Assembly (NCBI GenBank): GCA_911728435.2
Contig: OU452198.1
Coordinates: 11,938,001 to 12,002,000 of the forward strand
Length of the DNA stretch: 64,000 nucleotides
Origin: Apoderus coryli
Lineage: Eukaryota; Arthropoda; Insecta; Coleoptera; Attelabidae
Direction: 5' to 3'
A program made the translations under genes and the position numbers. Shown here piece by piece: positions 48,649 through 58,566 of this stretch. The notes below the pieces were generated by a model. That model ran no database searches. It was not told where the DNA came from and was given only the letters and a program-made list of their open reading frames with translations. Within the stretch, counting starts at the first letter, position 1, and each line of letters opens with the position of its first letter.

Positions 48649-48792
48649 TGTTGGAAGTTGTTATATTGCATCATATTGTATATAGAAAATAAATAGTGAT
48701 AGTTGTCAGAATATAAATAAAACGTATAAGAGTTGTTAAAAGTTAATATATTATTTTACTTCATAAGGTTGTTCAACCACGCTCTGCTAACA
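48649..48792 (+). repeat. copia 3' LTR
   Basis: It matches the 5' LTR base for base as far as I can read. It is preceded by the purine tract aagtggggg and followed by the AGATC duplication. Confidence 0.95.
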
Positions 48793-50370
48793 AGATCCTT
48801 TTGCTTCAGACTCAGAAGAATATATTCCAAGTTCTTCAAGTGATGCCTCGGCAAAGGAACCCGAAGAGCGTACTACTAAAAGGCGACGGATTACAGGAGA
48901 ATTTTCTAAATTTCAAAAGACAACTAGGCATTCAAATATAGCAGAGCGCTCTAGATATTGCTGGTACCAATACACAATTCCTAGTACTCGTAGATAGTAA
49001 GAGTGAAACCATTGAGCAAATTGTAAAAGATTACACTACAGAAAGTGACGACGAAGATGCAAACGAAGTCATAGAAAATGCAGCAAACAATCATATTTGG
49101 GCTGATGTGACAGGTTCGCAGTTGAAAACGTTTGCTTATGCACTTTTGCACTGGAGTCAACGCTGACATTTACGATAACTATTACAATAAAAGTCTAATA
49201 GATTTTCATTCTTTATTTATCACGGATGATATGCTGAATATTATGGTTCTCAAAACAAACCACTATGCAGCTCAGTGAAAGGTAAACGAAGGGCATCCAA
49301 AGGTAGAATCCATTAATGGGTTCATACCGATAATAACGAAATAAAAAAAATCAAAGGAATTTTATCTTGGATGGGTCTCTGTTCATATCCGTCCGTAGAA
49401 TCCTATTGGAGTAAAAACATTCTCTACGACAATAAAATAAAATCATTTGTCAAGAAATCGATTTCAATTGATTTTGCGAATGTGGAAGATTTTCATTAAC
49501 ATGAAATGTTAATGAAAATCTTGTCGAAATTTTCAGTCTGCTGTGGTACCGAAAGACTGTATGTATTGACGAAACCCTTGTACCCTTTAGAGGACGCTTA
49601 AGTTTCAAGCAATACATCAAAAACAAGCGCCACAAGTTTGGCATAAAGTTATATAAATTCTGCCTAGAAAAGGGTTATAGCTATATAAGATTATGGTTTA
49701 CTGCGGTCAAGATAAAGTTGAAGGCCAATCTTCTTCGGAAAATGGTGTGCTGAAGCTTGCTGCAAATTTATTGAATAGAAGTCGTACAATATACAAGTGA
49801 ACAGGTTAAACTGTGGCTGCTGAAAGTAATACTGGTATAGTTGTTCAGCAGTGGAAGGATAAGGGAGAAGTGCTTACTTTGAGTACAAAACATACCTCAC
49901 AGTTAGTCAAAGTAAAACACGGCTCTAAGGAAACTGAAAACCCGCCTACGGTAATAACAACAATAAAGTCTATATAGACCTTTCAGATCAGACGACAGCA
50001 TCGTCTCCGACGAGGAGGCAAGTGGTATAGGAAGCTAACTATTGAGCTGTTGACGGGTACCCCTCTCGTAAATGCCTACATTTTGCACCAAGAGGTTACT
50101 AATGACAAAACGAGTGTCGCCAAATTCAAAGACCAATTAGCTGCTCAACTTCTGAGTTTAGAAGAACAAAGTGCTGATAACCTCGATCAATCTGTCCAGC
50201 ATGTTCTTGAAGATGTTGATCGTAATAACAGAGGAAGGTGTTCTCTATGCTGTGAATCACTACAAATAGAAATTTGACTTGTTCCTGCTCAGGCAAAAGC
50301 TGAGATGTAACCAGTGTTCAAAAAACTACTGTTTCTCTTTTTTTATAATTCGCCTCTGTATTTGCTTTTG

Positions 50371-50861
50371 ATATATTTTTTGTTTTGTACCTCAAAATAA
50401 AATTATGTTATGCTATGTTTAATTCTGTTTATATCCCTGCCTCTCTTATAGTCTCGTCTACCCACCCATGGCATTCAATGCATAGACCAAACACGATTTC
50501 TATTTCTACAGGCCGTTATTTACTGGCTCCATATAAAATGTCTAGCAGTACGCTACATATGTGGGTACACGAGGCCACAAGATTATCACAAGCATGAGAT
50601 GCCAACGTGACGTTCCCCGGCTATTATTAAAAATTGAATTAGGCTCACATGGCAGCCAAGGTGTTAATACAAATTTGAATACCCGCACAGCACCAAGGCT
50701 CGTCCCTTATTATGATACAAGTGTTAGGACCACAAATATCCCAGAAAAGGTTGCACAAAAAATATATTGACTAGACTATTTCTGTTATTCAAAAGACACT
50801 TTATTTTTATTATCCTAAAAATTAATATTAAATTTAAACTAACTTATTTTGCTTAGGATAC
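50371..50861. other. unassigned DNA and Myd88 3' flank
   Basis: Short frames at 50385-50597 and 50561-50770 (+) have no known similarity. On the minus strand AATAAA at 50800-50805, 57 bp beyond the Myd88 stop, is a good candidate polyadenylation signal. Confidence 0.5.
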
Positions 50862-53800
50862 TTAACTAGCAATTGCCACTTTTCTTTTACTGCTCCTTGA
50901 TAAACTCCAGAACTTTTTCTTCGATTTTAACTCTACAGTTGGATTTTGACATTGACCATTTTGAACAACTGATGGCGGTTTTGCCACTTCGCTTTCTTTG
51001 TTTGAGGGCTCATCACACAATTTTGCTGTATAAACAAAAATAAAACGTACAGGGTCATTTATTATATATTGACACCCACCTAGAGCCGATATTATGGATG
51101 ATAGAAAAAAAAATTAAATCCAAAAGTATGTATGTATAATTGTGCAATTTCAATCTGTTAAATGTCTTGCTATCATTGAATCATGTTTGTCATATGTGTA
51201 TTTTTTTTATTGTTGTATTATACTTAGGGTGGCCTATTAGTGTGTGAGCGGAAGATATCTCAAGATCTATAAGCGATAGACAAAAAATCCTTTACAAAAC
51301 TTTTAAGCAAATAAGAGATTTACAACCCAAAAATGTTTTCAATTATACAGAGTAGTTCACAAACGCGCAGCAGACCAAACTTGCTTTTTCTTAATACGAC
51401 ACTATATACTCCTGTAAATATACTCTACTTACCGCTATCTTTCACTGGCTTAATCATTTTTTTGATCTTTTTGTAAAATGACTCGCGCTTCTTGATACAA
51501 TCTCCACTCTTTTTTACCTCATCAGGATAATAACCCAAACTATTTGCACTGGTACTGGGTGCAATATTATCAACCGGTAGAATTTGCTCGCTATTGGCTG
51601 TCAAGTTGCACATACTGCTAAACTTCACACCTTGCCCTAGCGGCCGGAGAGGTCTGTCTTGTTGGCAGGTGGACCTGTAAAGAGTCAAGAGTTGCAGTTT
51701 TGCAAATGTGGATCATTAAAAATATTACCTAGTCGCTCTGAGGCACGTACTCCTTGTAGTAGTGTCTGTATTAGCTGGCACTTCACACAATTCTATGGAT
51801 CTACGTAGTTGGTCCCAAAAATTGAATAGTTTATTAGTTCGTCGCCAATCCAATTTGACATATAAGTTCAACTCAGGTGGTATATATCCACAATCCTTGT
51901 AAATGCATGGTATAATTTTGCGTATGCTCTGCTCTAAAATAAATTTACTTATTTGTGGAAAAATACGGCGATTTTTGCAGTTTTCTATGAGTTCTATTTA
52001 CAGAAACTATTGGTTCATTGTGTAGGAATTTAAAGATCATAGTGATTGGTAATTGATTAAATTTGATTTAGTTAATAAAAGAGTGTTTACTATCTGGACA
52101 ATTTCTTTTTGAAAATGGATAACAGGAGGAAGTTTCTAGAGTGCGGACAGTGAACCGCTATTGGTGCTTTAGGGCAAATTAAACCATTTAAAATTGCACT
52201 ATACAATTAGTAGTGTAACAAAAGTACAATTTTGACACTATAACAGTAAATTCATGTATACTGTACCTTCTTTCAGTGAAAAGACATTTGGACGAACATC
52301 TTCAACTATTTAAATCACATACACATGATCCTGATAAGTATTTGAGAGAAAATTATTAAATACGCCAATAAATTTCCATTATACATAGAAATGATGCGAA
52401 TGGCATATAGGTAATGGGCCTAAATAATACTACAAGTCGTCGGACAACAGTAGAAAATAATGGAACATATCGCAACCAATATCGTTTACAACAGTTGTAC
52501 TAGGTTGTAATAAATAAATTAGATTGGGAGTCGTTATTGGACATTCTGCAACCTGTTAGGACTAAATTCGACTGTTTAACGAAGACATTACGTGCAGAAT
52601 ATGCAATAAGGAACCAGAAACATGCGAATGCGACGCGACGTGTTAAATGTCAGAAAACGAACACTATTCGAGCAACCAGTAGGAGACCCGGAAATTTTTA
52701 CACACACCCAGTAAGAATCTGTACAAACTGCTAGAGAATGCAAAAGTAGGTACTTGACTTGGTAAAAAAAAGCAGATCACGCCTTCGTGAAAACCGGTGC
52801 CACCTATTTTTTGTTAAGAATGTGATCCAACTTGTCCAATGCCTGACGGCCTTAGGCCTCCAACAGCCCAAAAGGTATCATATATTATAACATAGGTTTA
52901 TCTTTAAATATCTCCACACATGAATCCAAAATTGACTGAGAGCGCTTATTTTATTTGGCTCCATAACTTACCTATTCCGATAGACTGAGCAAAGTTACAG
53001 AAAAACTTGTTTGCACTGCTTTCAAAAAAGGCAGGTGTCATAATAATAATCAGTCTCTTACATCGTTCTGTTATAAGTTTGATTATTGATTGATGTTCCG
53101 ATTTACCCCAAACTAAATCTCTATCTTTAACACAAAATTTTAAATTGTACTGTTTCTCCATTGTATCAATAAGTTCCGTTGCAAAATCTACAAAAAAATG
53201 TATGACAATTTAAATGAATATAATAATGTATGGCGTAAAACTAATTAAAGCAAATAAGTCATGTACATAGGCATTTGTTTCAACTTTCAGTAGGTAGTTT
53301 TTAAATTTAATTGTTTAATTAACTAGTTATATGTATGGTTATTTTTTGTCTGTATTAATAAGTTTTGTTTTTGACTTTTGCCCGTAATTTAATTTGATAT
53401 AAGAGTGTTTCATTAGTTCTATTTAGGGTGTTTTTTGTTTGAATAGTTTTCGTAACTAAATAAGTATTGAAATTTTTTGTAGTTAAGAATATAAATATCA
53501 TTGTTTTATACTAATACAATTCATATAGGTTATGTGTTTAGTTTTTTTATAGTGTTTAAGTGGTTAATGTTGAGTAGCGGCCTTTTTTTTTACTCAAAAG
53601 AAAAGAACCAGCTAGACTTCGCCATTTAAGATGTATATTTTTCTGTATATAATCTTAATAAAGCCTATTATTATTATTATTTGCTATAGTCTAGGCATTT
53701 ACAACGGGACCGTTTTGGCACACATGCTTTCACACATGTCTGTATAAATTTTATATGCTGAGTTATAGTATACAATGGTTTGTGTATATATAAGTTATCC

Positions 53801-56800
53801 TGTTAATAATAGTTGTAATACAATTCACACTTTTAGGTAACTAAATAAAGCATTACTTGCCTATGTCGTCGTCCGCAAATAGAACAAATGCATCATAAAT
53901 TTGGGGATCCAACCCTTGACTAACCCTTTCCACATCATCAATAGTTATGATATTTTTATCACCACTAAAACATTTCGCTTTAACATCATTAGGATTATGT
54001 TTGTGATATTCCAGATCATCTTCTATAGGCAATTGGAAACACCAAATTTTTCATCAAATAAATATTATATTAATTAATTACCTAATAGTGGTGTTAGATC
54101 GTCTATAACGTCAAATCGATCAATTTGTTCAAAGTAATGCAGTAACTTATCAACAGTAGCATTATCTTTATCGCGCTCAAACCATTGGTCCAGTATCTTT
54201 TTACTAGGGTCGAGATACGAATTTTGCACACGTTCGCCAGGAATACAGCATAGATCGGCAAGTCCACGCCAATCTCTGAAATAAACACCTAATTAAGCAT
54301 TTTGATTTATGTTAGCTAAAAGAATATTAGGACAATTAATAATGAACATTCAAACATTTCAGCAGATTTCATCAGTGTCGTCCTAATTGTCTTTATGCCT
54401 TTGCAGGTAGGTTTTCCCAAAAAAAAAAATTGAAACCCCGACAAGCATTTACTAAAATGCGCACCAAATTCCGGATGCTTTCGACAATAAATAAATAAAA
54501 AACAGTATATATTCTGTAACAAAAGTGAGGAATATGGCATATTCTACACGAGTGGAATGTTGTGATGGTCCACGAGTGTAGAATAGCTAGTTCCTCACGT
54601 TCTGCAAAATATATCTTTTTCTACGACTTTGCAATTGAAATGCAATTTAATGCTGGACATTTTCTATGTTGTTCTGTAATATTTCATAATATACTTAAAT
54701 ATTTCAACAGTGACATATACACTGACTGTGTCGAAGATAAGAAGGGGATAGCTTTGGAATCTTGGAAACGCTAGGAGTTGCAATGTCGGTTAACTTACAG
54801 AAAAGTTGTACAATTTAAACACCTTTTAAATGGTGTTTTCAAAAGTAAACTAACTAGCCGTTTTTCAGAATTTTTGAAAAAACAATTTTTTGCGATATTA
54901 GTTTTTATTTATTTCTGACTTTATTTTTACAGATACAAAAAACTTAAAAGCACTTTCTCATTGTTACTTTTTCAGGAGAATAAGATAGGGTTTACAAATT
55001 TTCACTACGACGTTTCGTTTTTGAAAAACCATCATCAATTTGTTTTTTTTTAAATACGAACCTGGATTTTTTATTGTTAAATTTAAAGCCATTTTCAATT
55101 CAAAAATAGGCGCTTTTAACACTCTACGCGTATTTCAGCGAAGAACGGACAAGACTCACATACAATAGTCTACAGCAGGTGACAGAGAAATCTCCACAGT
55201 TTCTAAGTAGAAATAATAATAATCATTTATTGTTTCTGAAGGTTACAAACCTTATAATAATAATAATAATAATAATCTTTATTGTCTAACAGGCATTGCT
55301 GTCCAATTACAAGACAATTATATATAACTAAACTAAGCATATGTAAATTCACAAAATAGGAATTAATTAAAAAGAAAAATGAAAAAATCAAACAAAAATG
55401 CATAAAAGGAAAACAATTCCATGGCGAATAATTAATTAATTAAACAATATCCATTTCGTTCGCGTGCAGACACAGACGCAAATGATGCTTAAATGAATTA
55501 AGTGAGCCATTGAAGTAATTAACATTATCGTGCAAATTCAGACGATTGCAGTAGGTGCAAGCCCGAAAAAGGGGGGCTCTGCCTTCATAATTTGTATGAA
55601 TGTGAGGCACCCAAAACATATGTGAATTTCTTGCCTGCAAGCGAGGAACACGAAACCATATCTGCCGCAGCAAGTGAGGACAGTCCAGCAAATTGTTTAT
55701 TAATTTAAAAATAAAAATCTGAGATGCAAAAATACGTCGTTCTGCTAGCAGTCTAAGATTAAATCTATCTAATAAAATACAATGATCGTAGCCACGAGAT
55801 GGAAAATATCCATCAATTTTAAATGACATATACTTTAAAAATTTGCGTTGGATACTCTCGAGTCTTTGTATTTGAACATGATATATAGGTGACCAAACAA
55901 TTGAAGCGTACTCCAACTTGTACCTCACAAAAGAGAAGTAGAGTGTCTTAAGACATTCAATGCTATTAAAATTCCGCGTTTGTCGTAAAATAAACCCCAA
56001 CATCCTGACAGCGGCCGTCGACACCTGTGAGACATGCTCATTGAAGGACAACTCGCTGTCAACATAAATGCCCAGATCCTTAATCACATTGCATCTCTCC
56101 AATGTTATCCCATTAAGCACATAAACGTTCAGCACTGGCTTAACACGTTTTGTAAATGTTATTAATTTACATTTAGCGGCATTCAAAGGAAGTCGGTTTA
56201 GAGCACACCATTCAGATAGAATATTCAAATCACGCTGTAGTCGATTACAATCGTCATCGCAATGTACGACCCTGTACAATTTCAAATCGTCTGCAAAACG
56301 CAAGTGATCGCCTGAAATTCTGTCACCAATGCTGTTTACAAAAATTGCAAACAGCAATGGTGCCAAAGTACTGCCCTGCGGTGCCCCACTCGATACATCG
56401 AAACAATCGGACCTATAACCATTATACTCAACAAATTGTCGACGGGTTGTTAAATGCGAGTCAAAGAAAGCAATCAAGTTTCCGCTGAAGCCGATGTCAT
56501 ACATTCGCTGTCGAAGCAGAGAGTGATCAAGCTTGTCAAATGCCTTTGAGAAATCCGTATATATTGCGTCGACCTGCAATCCCTGCCCAACAGCTGGATA
56601 AACATCCTGCAGAAACGTCACCAAATTACTCACAGTGGACCGTTGTCTAAAAAATCCATGCTGTTGATAGACCAATTTTGATTTTATTTGGTTGAACAAT
56701 TTATTTTGTAGTACAATTTCAAAGACTTTCGAAAAATTTGGTAATATGGAAACAGGCCGATAGTTCAAAAATTATAACAAAAATTATAACAAGAGTATGG

Positions 56801-58566
56801 TCTAATAAAAAAAAATACATTATAATAATAGATATACCAGAAAAAAATAAGAATAAAAGCGAGCTAATGACATATCACAATAGGTCAGTGGTTGGTACAA
56901 TTACATAAATTATATCAAAAAAAAAAACCGAACTCACAACAAAGAACAAATAAAGAATATTATTCAAAAACAGGTGTAGGTATCTATATAAATAAAACAA
57001 GTAAATCCTAGAAAATGTTAAAATTTCAAATCAAATTAAAAATATACTATTCATTTAGTAAGAACGATCACAACTTTAACATGGCCACCAAAAATTTCGC
57101 TATCCGGGACAGGCAAGCAAGTGCCACATCTAATAAAAAATGTGCTCTTAAATGTGCGTACAAGGGACACTCAAAGAAAATATGCTCAACTGTCTCCGGC
57201 CTGTGCTGATTACAAATCGTACACAACTCGTTCATTTTGATCGAGTAGGCTATACCATTATATGTCAACCGTAGATAATCCCGACCACAAGTTCTAATTT
57301 GCGCAATAAGTCTTGTTATATATATATTGGGAATTTTTCACAGTTTCTAAGTAGAAATCCTAGTATTTTATATACGTTCTGAGATATTGCATGTATGTGG
57401 TCGGTGGTCGTTAAAGCTAACATTCTCTGAAAAAGTGACTCCCAAGTCTTTAATTCCATTAACATATTTCAATGGGCCACCACCCATTACATACTGACTA
57501 GGAAATATATATAATTATTTTACAACCCTGAAACGTCATTATTGACATAAAAACTTACGTTTCGTTTTTGAAAAACCATCATCAACTTGGTTATTTTAAA
57601 TACGGCTCTGGATTTTTATTTTTAAAGTCATTTTCAATTCAAAAATAGGTGGTATATCACACGTAATGGTTTTCAGTATTTTTAGCGGTTATTTAAAATT
57701 ATTCAAGAAAAATCGCCATGAGATTTTAATAACTAGTTCATAATTTTTGAAAAGAGTAAAAAAATTAAATTATAAAATATTTTTGGAATAACAAAAATAA
57801 TTAAGTTTATAAATACTTATGTATGTATGTAAAATATCTATTTTTCTTTTCAAAAGGTTGTTCGAGTTTCAGTTACATAAAACTATGTCCATATTGTCCA
57901 TCATTACCCTTAAGTACCAATGAAATAGCGGGGCAACTATTTCAAATTCGATTTGAACGGAAAACGTTGGGTATCTATCAAGAACATAGCTATGACAGAA
58001 AGAAATTTGTAAACATTTTATGGCCCATCTGGTATAATTGTGTATGTAATCCCTAATTACGTCTAACTAATGTGGGTAATGCAATTGTGACAATTACGTA
58101 AGAACGTTTAGTTTTAGTTCAGCTGAACTGAGATCTAGAAGGATAAAGCCCACTGTATGAGTGTTACAAGCACATCTGGAAAATATCTTCTAATAAGTCA
58201 ATAGGTTTGGACGAGCTACTAACACAGCTAACAATTGATTTAACTTTTCTATTTATTATACTTCGCTAATACCTACCACTAATTCCATAACTGAGCTACA
58301 GAAGCCTCCTAAGGAGTATTATATTCAATAGCATGTATCAATCCAGAATGAAGTAAAATAGTGTCTTTTCTATTCCACATATTATAGTCACTCTATTTTA
58401 CATACCTTAACAATCCCGTTTCAGATGGAAATACCTTCACTGGGTTTAACAATGCGGATATTAAATCCCTGGTTTTCTCTCTTAAAATGAGAATTGTAAC
58501 TTTATAACGATCACTAATATTACTACTCATTTGTATATTATTTTGAACATTGTTTTGTTCATCCAT
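50862..58566 (-). CDS. Myd88: MyD88 adaptor (death domain + TIR), complete, 7 exons, 447 aa
   Basis: Exons (5' to 3'): 58566-58406, 54275-54082, 54022-53861, 53187-52972, 51933-51729, 51674-51433, 51025-50862, totalling 1344 nt with continuous phase. The protein joins Toll receptors to Tube/Pelle-type kinases in insect innate immunity. Residues about 20-120 form the death domain (DWRGLADLCCIP, ILDQWFERDKDNATVDKLL). The TIR domain runs from YDAFVLFADDD (about 160) through CVKDRDLVWG (box 2), LITERCKRLIIIMTPAF, KIIPCIYK and FWDQLRRSIEL (about 295). A Ser/Lys-rich tail of about 150 residues follows with no recognised domain. Intron 3 begins with GC (AG|GCAAGT); all others are GT-AG. Box 2 has Trp where mammalian MyD88 has the BB-loop Pro. 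The ATG at 58566 was chosen because it opens the only frame that splices into the death domain; an in-frame Met lies 12 codons later. Intron 1 (4.1 kb) holds nested LINEs. Confidence 0.94.
51026..51432. other. Myd88 intron 6, nothing recognised
   Basis: AT-rich intron without repeat or coding blocks that I can name. Confidence 0.4.
51934..52529. other. Myd88 intron 4, left part, nothing recognised
   Basis: No coding block or clear inverted repeat seen. Confidence 0.4.
52530..52870 (+). pseudogene. possible LINE 3' fragment in Myd88 intron 4
   Basis: In shifting frames the strand gives CRICNKEPETCECD, a Cys-rich knuckle like the LINE C-terminus, then HYSSNQ and LHTPSKNLYKLLENAK, reminiscent of the last residues of R1/I-type ORF2. 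A 3' UTR-like stretch follows. Short and broken, so this call is weak. Confidence 0.4.
53188..53860. other. Myd88 intron 3 (GC-AG)
   Basis: AT-rich. The run cagcccta.. is absent, but an aataaagcctattattattatt tail-like string at about 53660-53682 suggests the 3' end of a short plus-strand LINE or SINE. No coding relic precedes it that I can read. Confidence 0.4.
54276..54997. other. Myd88 intron 1, 3' part, nothing recognised
   Basis: Open frames at 54316-54540 (-) and 54562-54774 (+) show no similarity. An imperfect inverted repeat (ttctacactcgtg and its complement) lies at 54542-54585. Confidence 0.35.
54998..55110. repeat. left copy of a direct repeat of about 105 bp
   Basis: It contains acgtttcgtttttgaaaaac, catcatcaa and cattttcaattcaaaaatag and recurs at about 57550-57650 in the same orientation with roughly 85-90 percent identity by eye. 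The two copies bracket the LINE nest. Confidence 0.75.
55215..57338 (-). mobile_element. second LINE (3' part), inserted with a 20-bp target duplication
   Basis: Both sides carry cacagtttctaagtagaaat (55195-55214 and 57339-57358). The minus strand starts in the last part of a LINE ORF: TYNGIAYSIKMNELCTICNQ with RPETVEHIFFECPLYAHLR, a CCHC-type C-terminal knuckle. It stops near 57070, and the 3' UTR ends in an aataaatgattattattatt tail at 55215. A third LINE interrupts the 3' UTR. Confidence 0.85.
55253..56773 (-). mobile_element. youngest LINE of the nest, 5'-truncated, open RT frame
   Basis: An uninterrupted minus-strand frame (56768-55440, 442 codons) starts inside the RT domain at NYRPVSILPNFSKVFE. 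It carries YTDFSKAFDKLDHSLL, SSGAPQGSTLAPLLFAIFVN, the FADD box (RFADDLKLYR) and the post-RT region to its natural stop. The 3' UTR ends in an aataaagattattattatta tail at 55253. It lacks ORF1, the endonuclease and the start of the RT, so it cannot move by itself. The clean frame means it is young. It resembles CR1/Jockey-group LINEs; the clade is not certain. Confidence 0.9.
57550..57650. repeat. right copy of the direct repeat of about 105 bp
   Basis: The partner of 54998-55110, starting acgtttcgtttttgaaaaac at 57557 and ending near cattttcaattcaaaaatag at about 57630. Confidence 0.75.
57651..58405. other. Myd88 intron 1, 5' part, nothing recognised
   Basis: A short + frame at 57823-58056 has no known similarity. 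The donor of Myd88 exon 1 (AG|gtatgt) lies at 58405. Confidence 0.4.

Larger units (their letters stand above)
44352..48792 (+). mobile_element. complete copia (Ty1/copia) LTR retrotransposon
   Basis: It is 4441 bp with two LTRs of 144 bp that appear identical, flanked by the 5-bp duplication AGATC (44347-44351 and 48793-48797). The copia-type primer site ggttatgggtccgc follows the left LTR at once. A purine tract (aagtggggg, 48640-48648) precedes the right LTR. One uninterrupted gag-pol frame fills the centre. Everything needed is present and LTR divergence is nil, so the insertion is very recent. Confidence 0.97.
44324..50370 (+). pseudogene. piggyBac transposase relic interrupted by copia
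   Basis: Pieces in order: EVLSDEEADPFASDSEEYIP, split inside by the copia element (44352-48792), then ESDDEDANEVIENAANNHIW at about 49042, KIKGILSWMGLCSYPSVESY at about 49350, and after stops KWYRKLTIELLTGTPLVNAY at about 50015 followed by a Cys-rich tail (RGRCSLCCESL...CNQCSKNYC). The acidic N-terminus, DDE-region fragments and Cys-rich C-terminus fit piggyBac. Many stops and frame changes mean it is dead. Its terminal repeats were not found. Confidence 0.8.
55120..57500 (-). pseudogene. oldest LINE of the nest, RT fragment split by the insertion
   Basis: On the minus strand about 57500-57359 reads QYVMGGGPLKYVNGIKDLGV, SENVSFNDH and YKILGFLLRNC. The frame then resumes across the insertion at 55194 as GDFSVTCC and LYVSLVRSSLKYA. 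These are the usual consecutive blocks after the LINE RT domain, so one LINE fragment was cut by the element at 55215-57338. Confidence 0.75.

Noticed and set aside
44324..50370. domesticated piggyBac gene
   Set aside because: Many stops and frame changes outside the copia insertion; no intact frame left to be selected.
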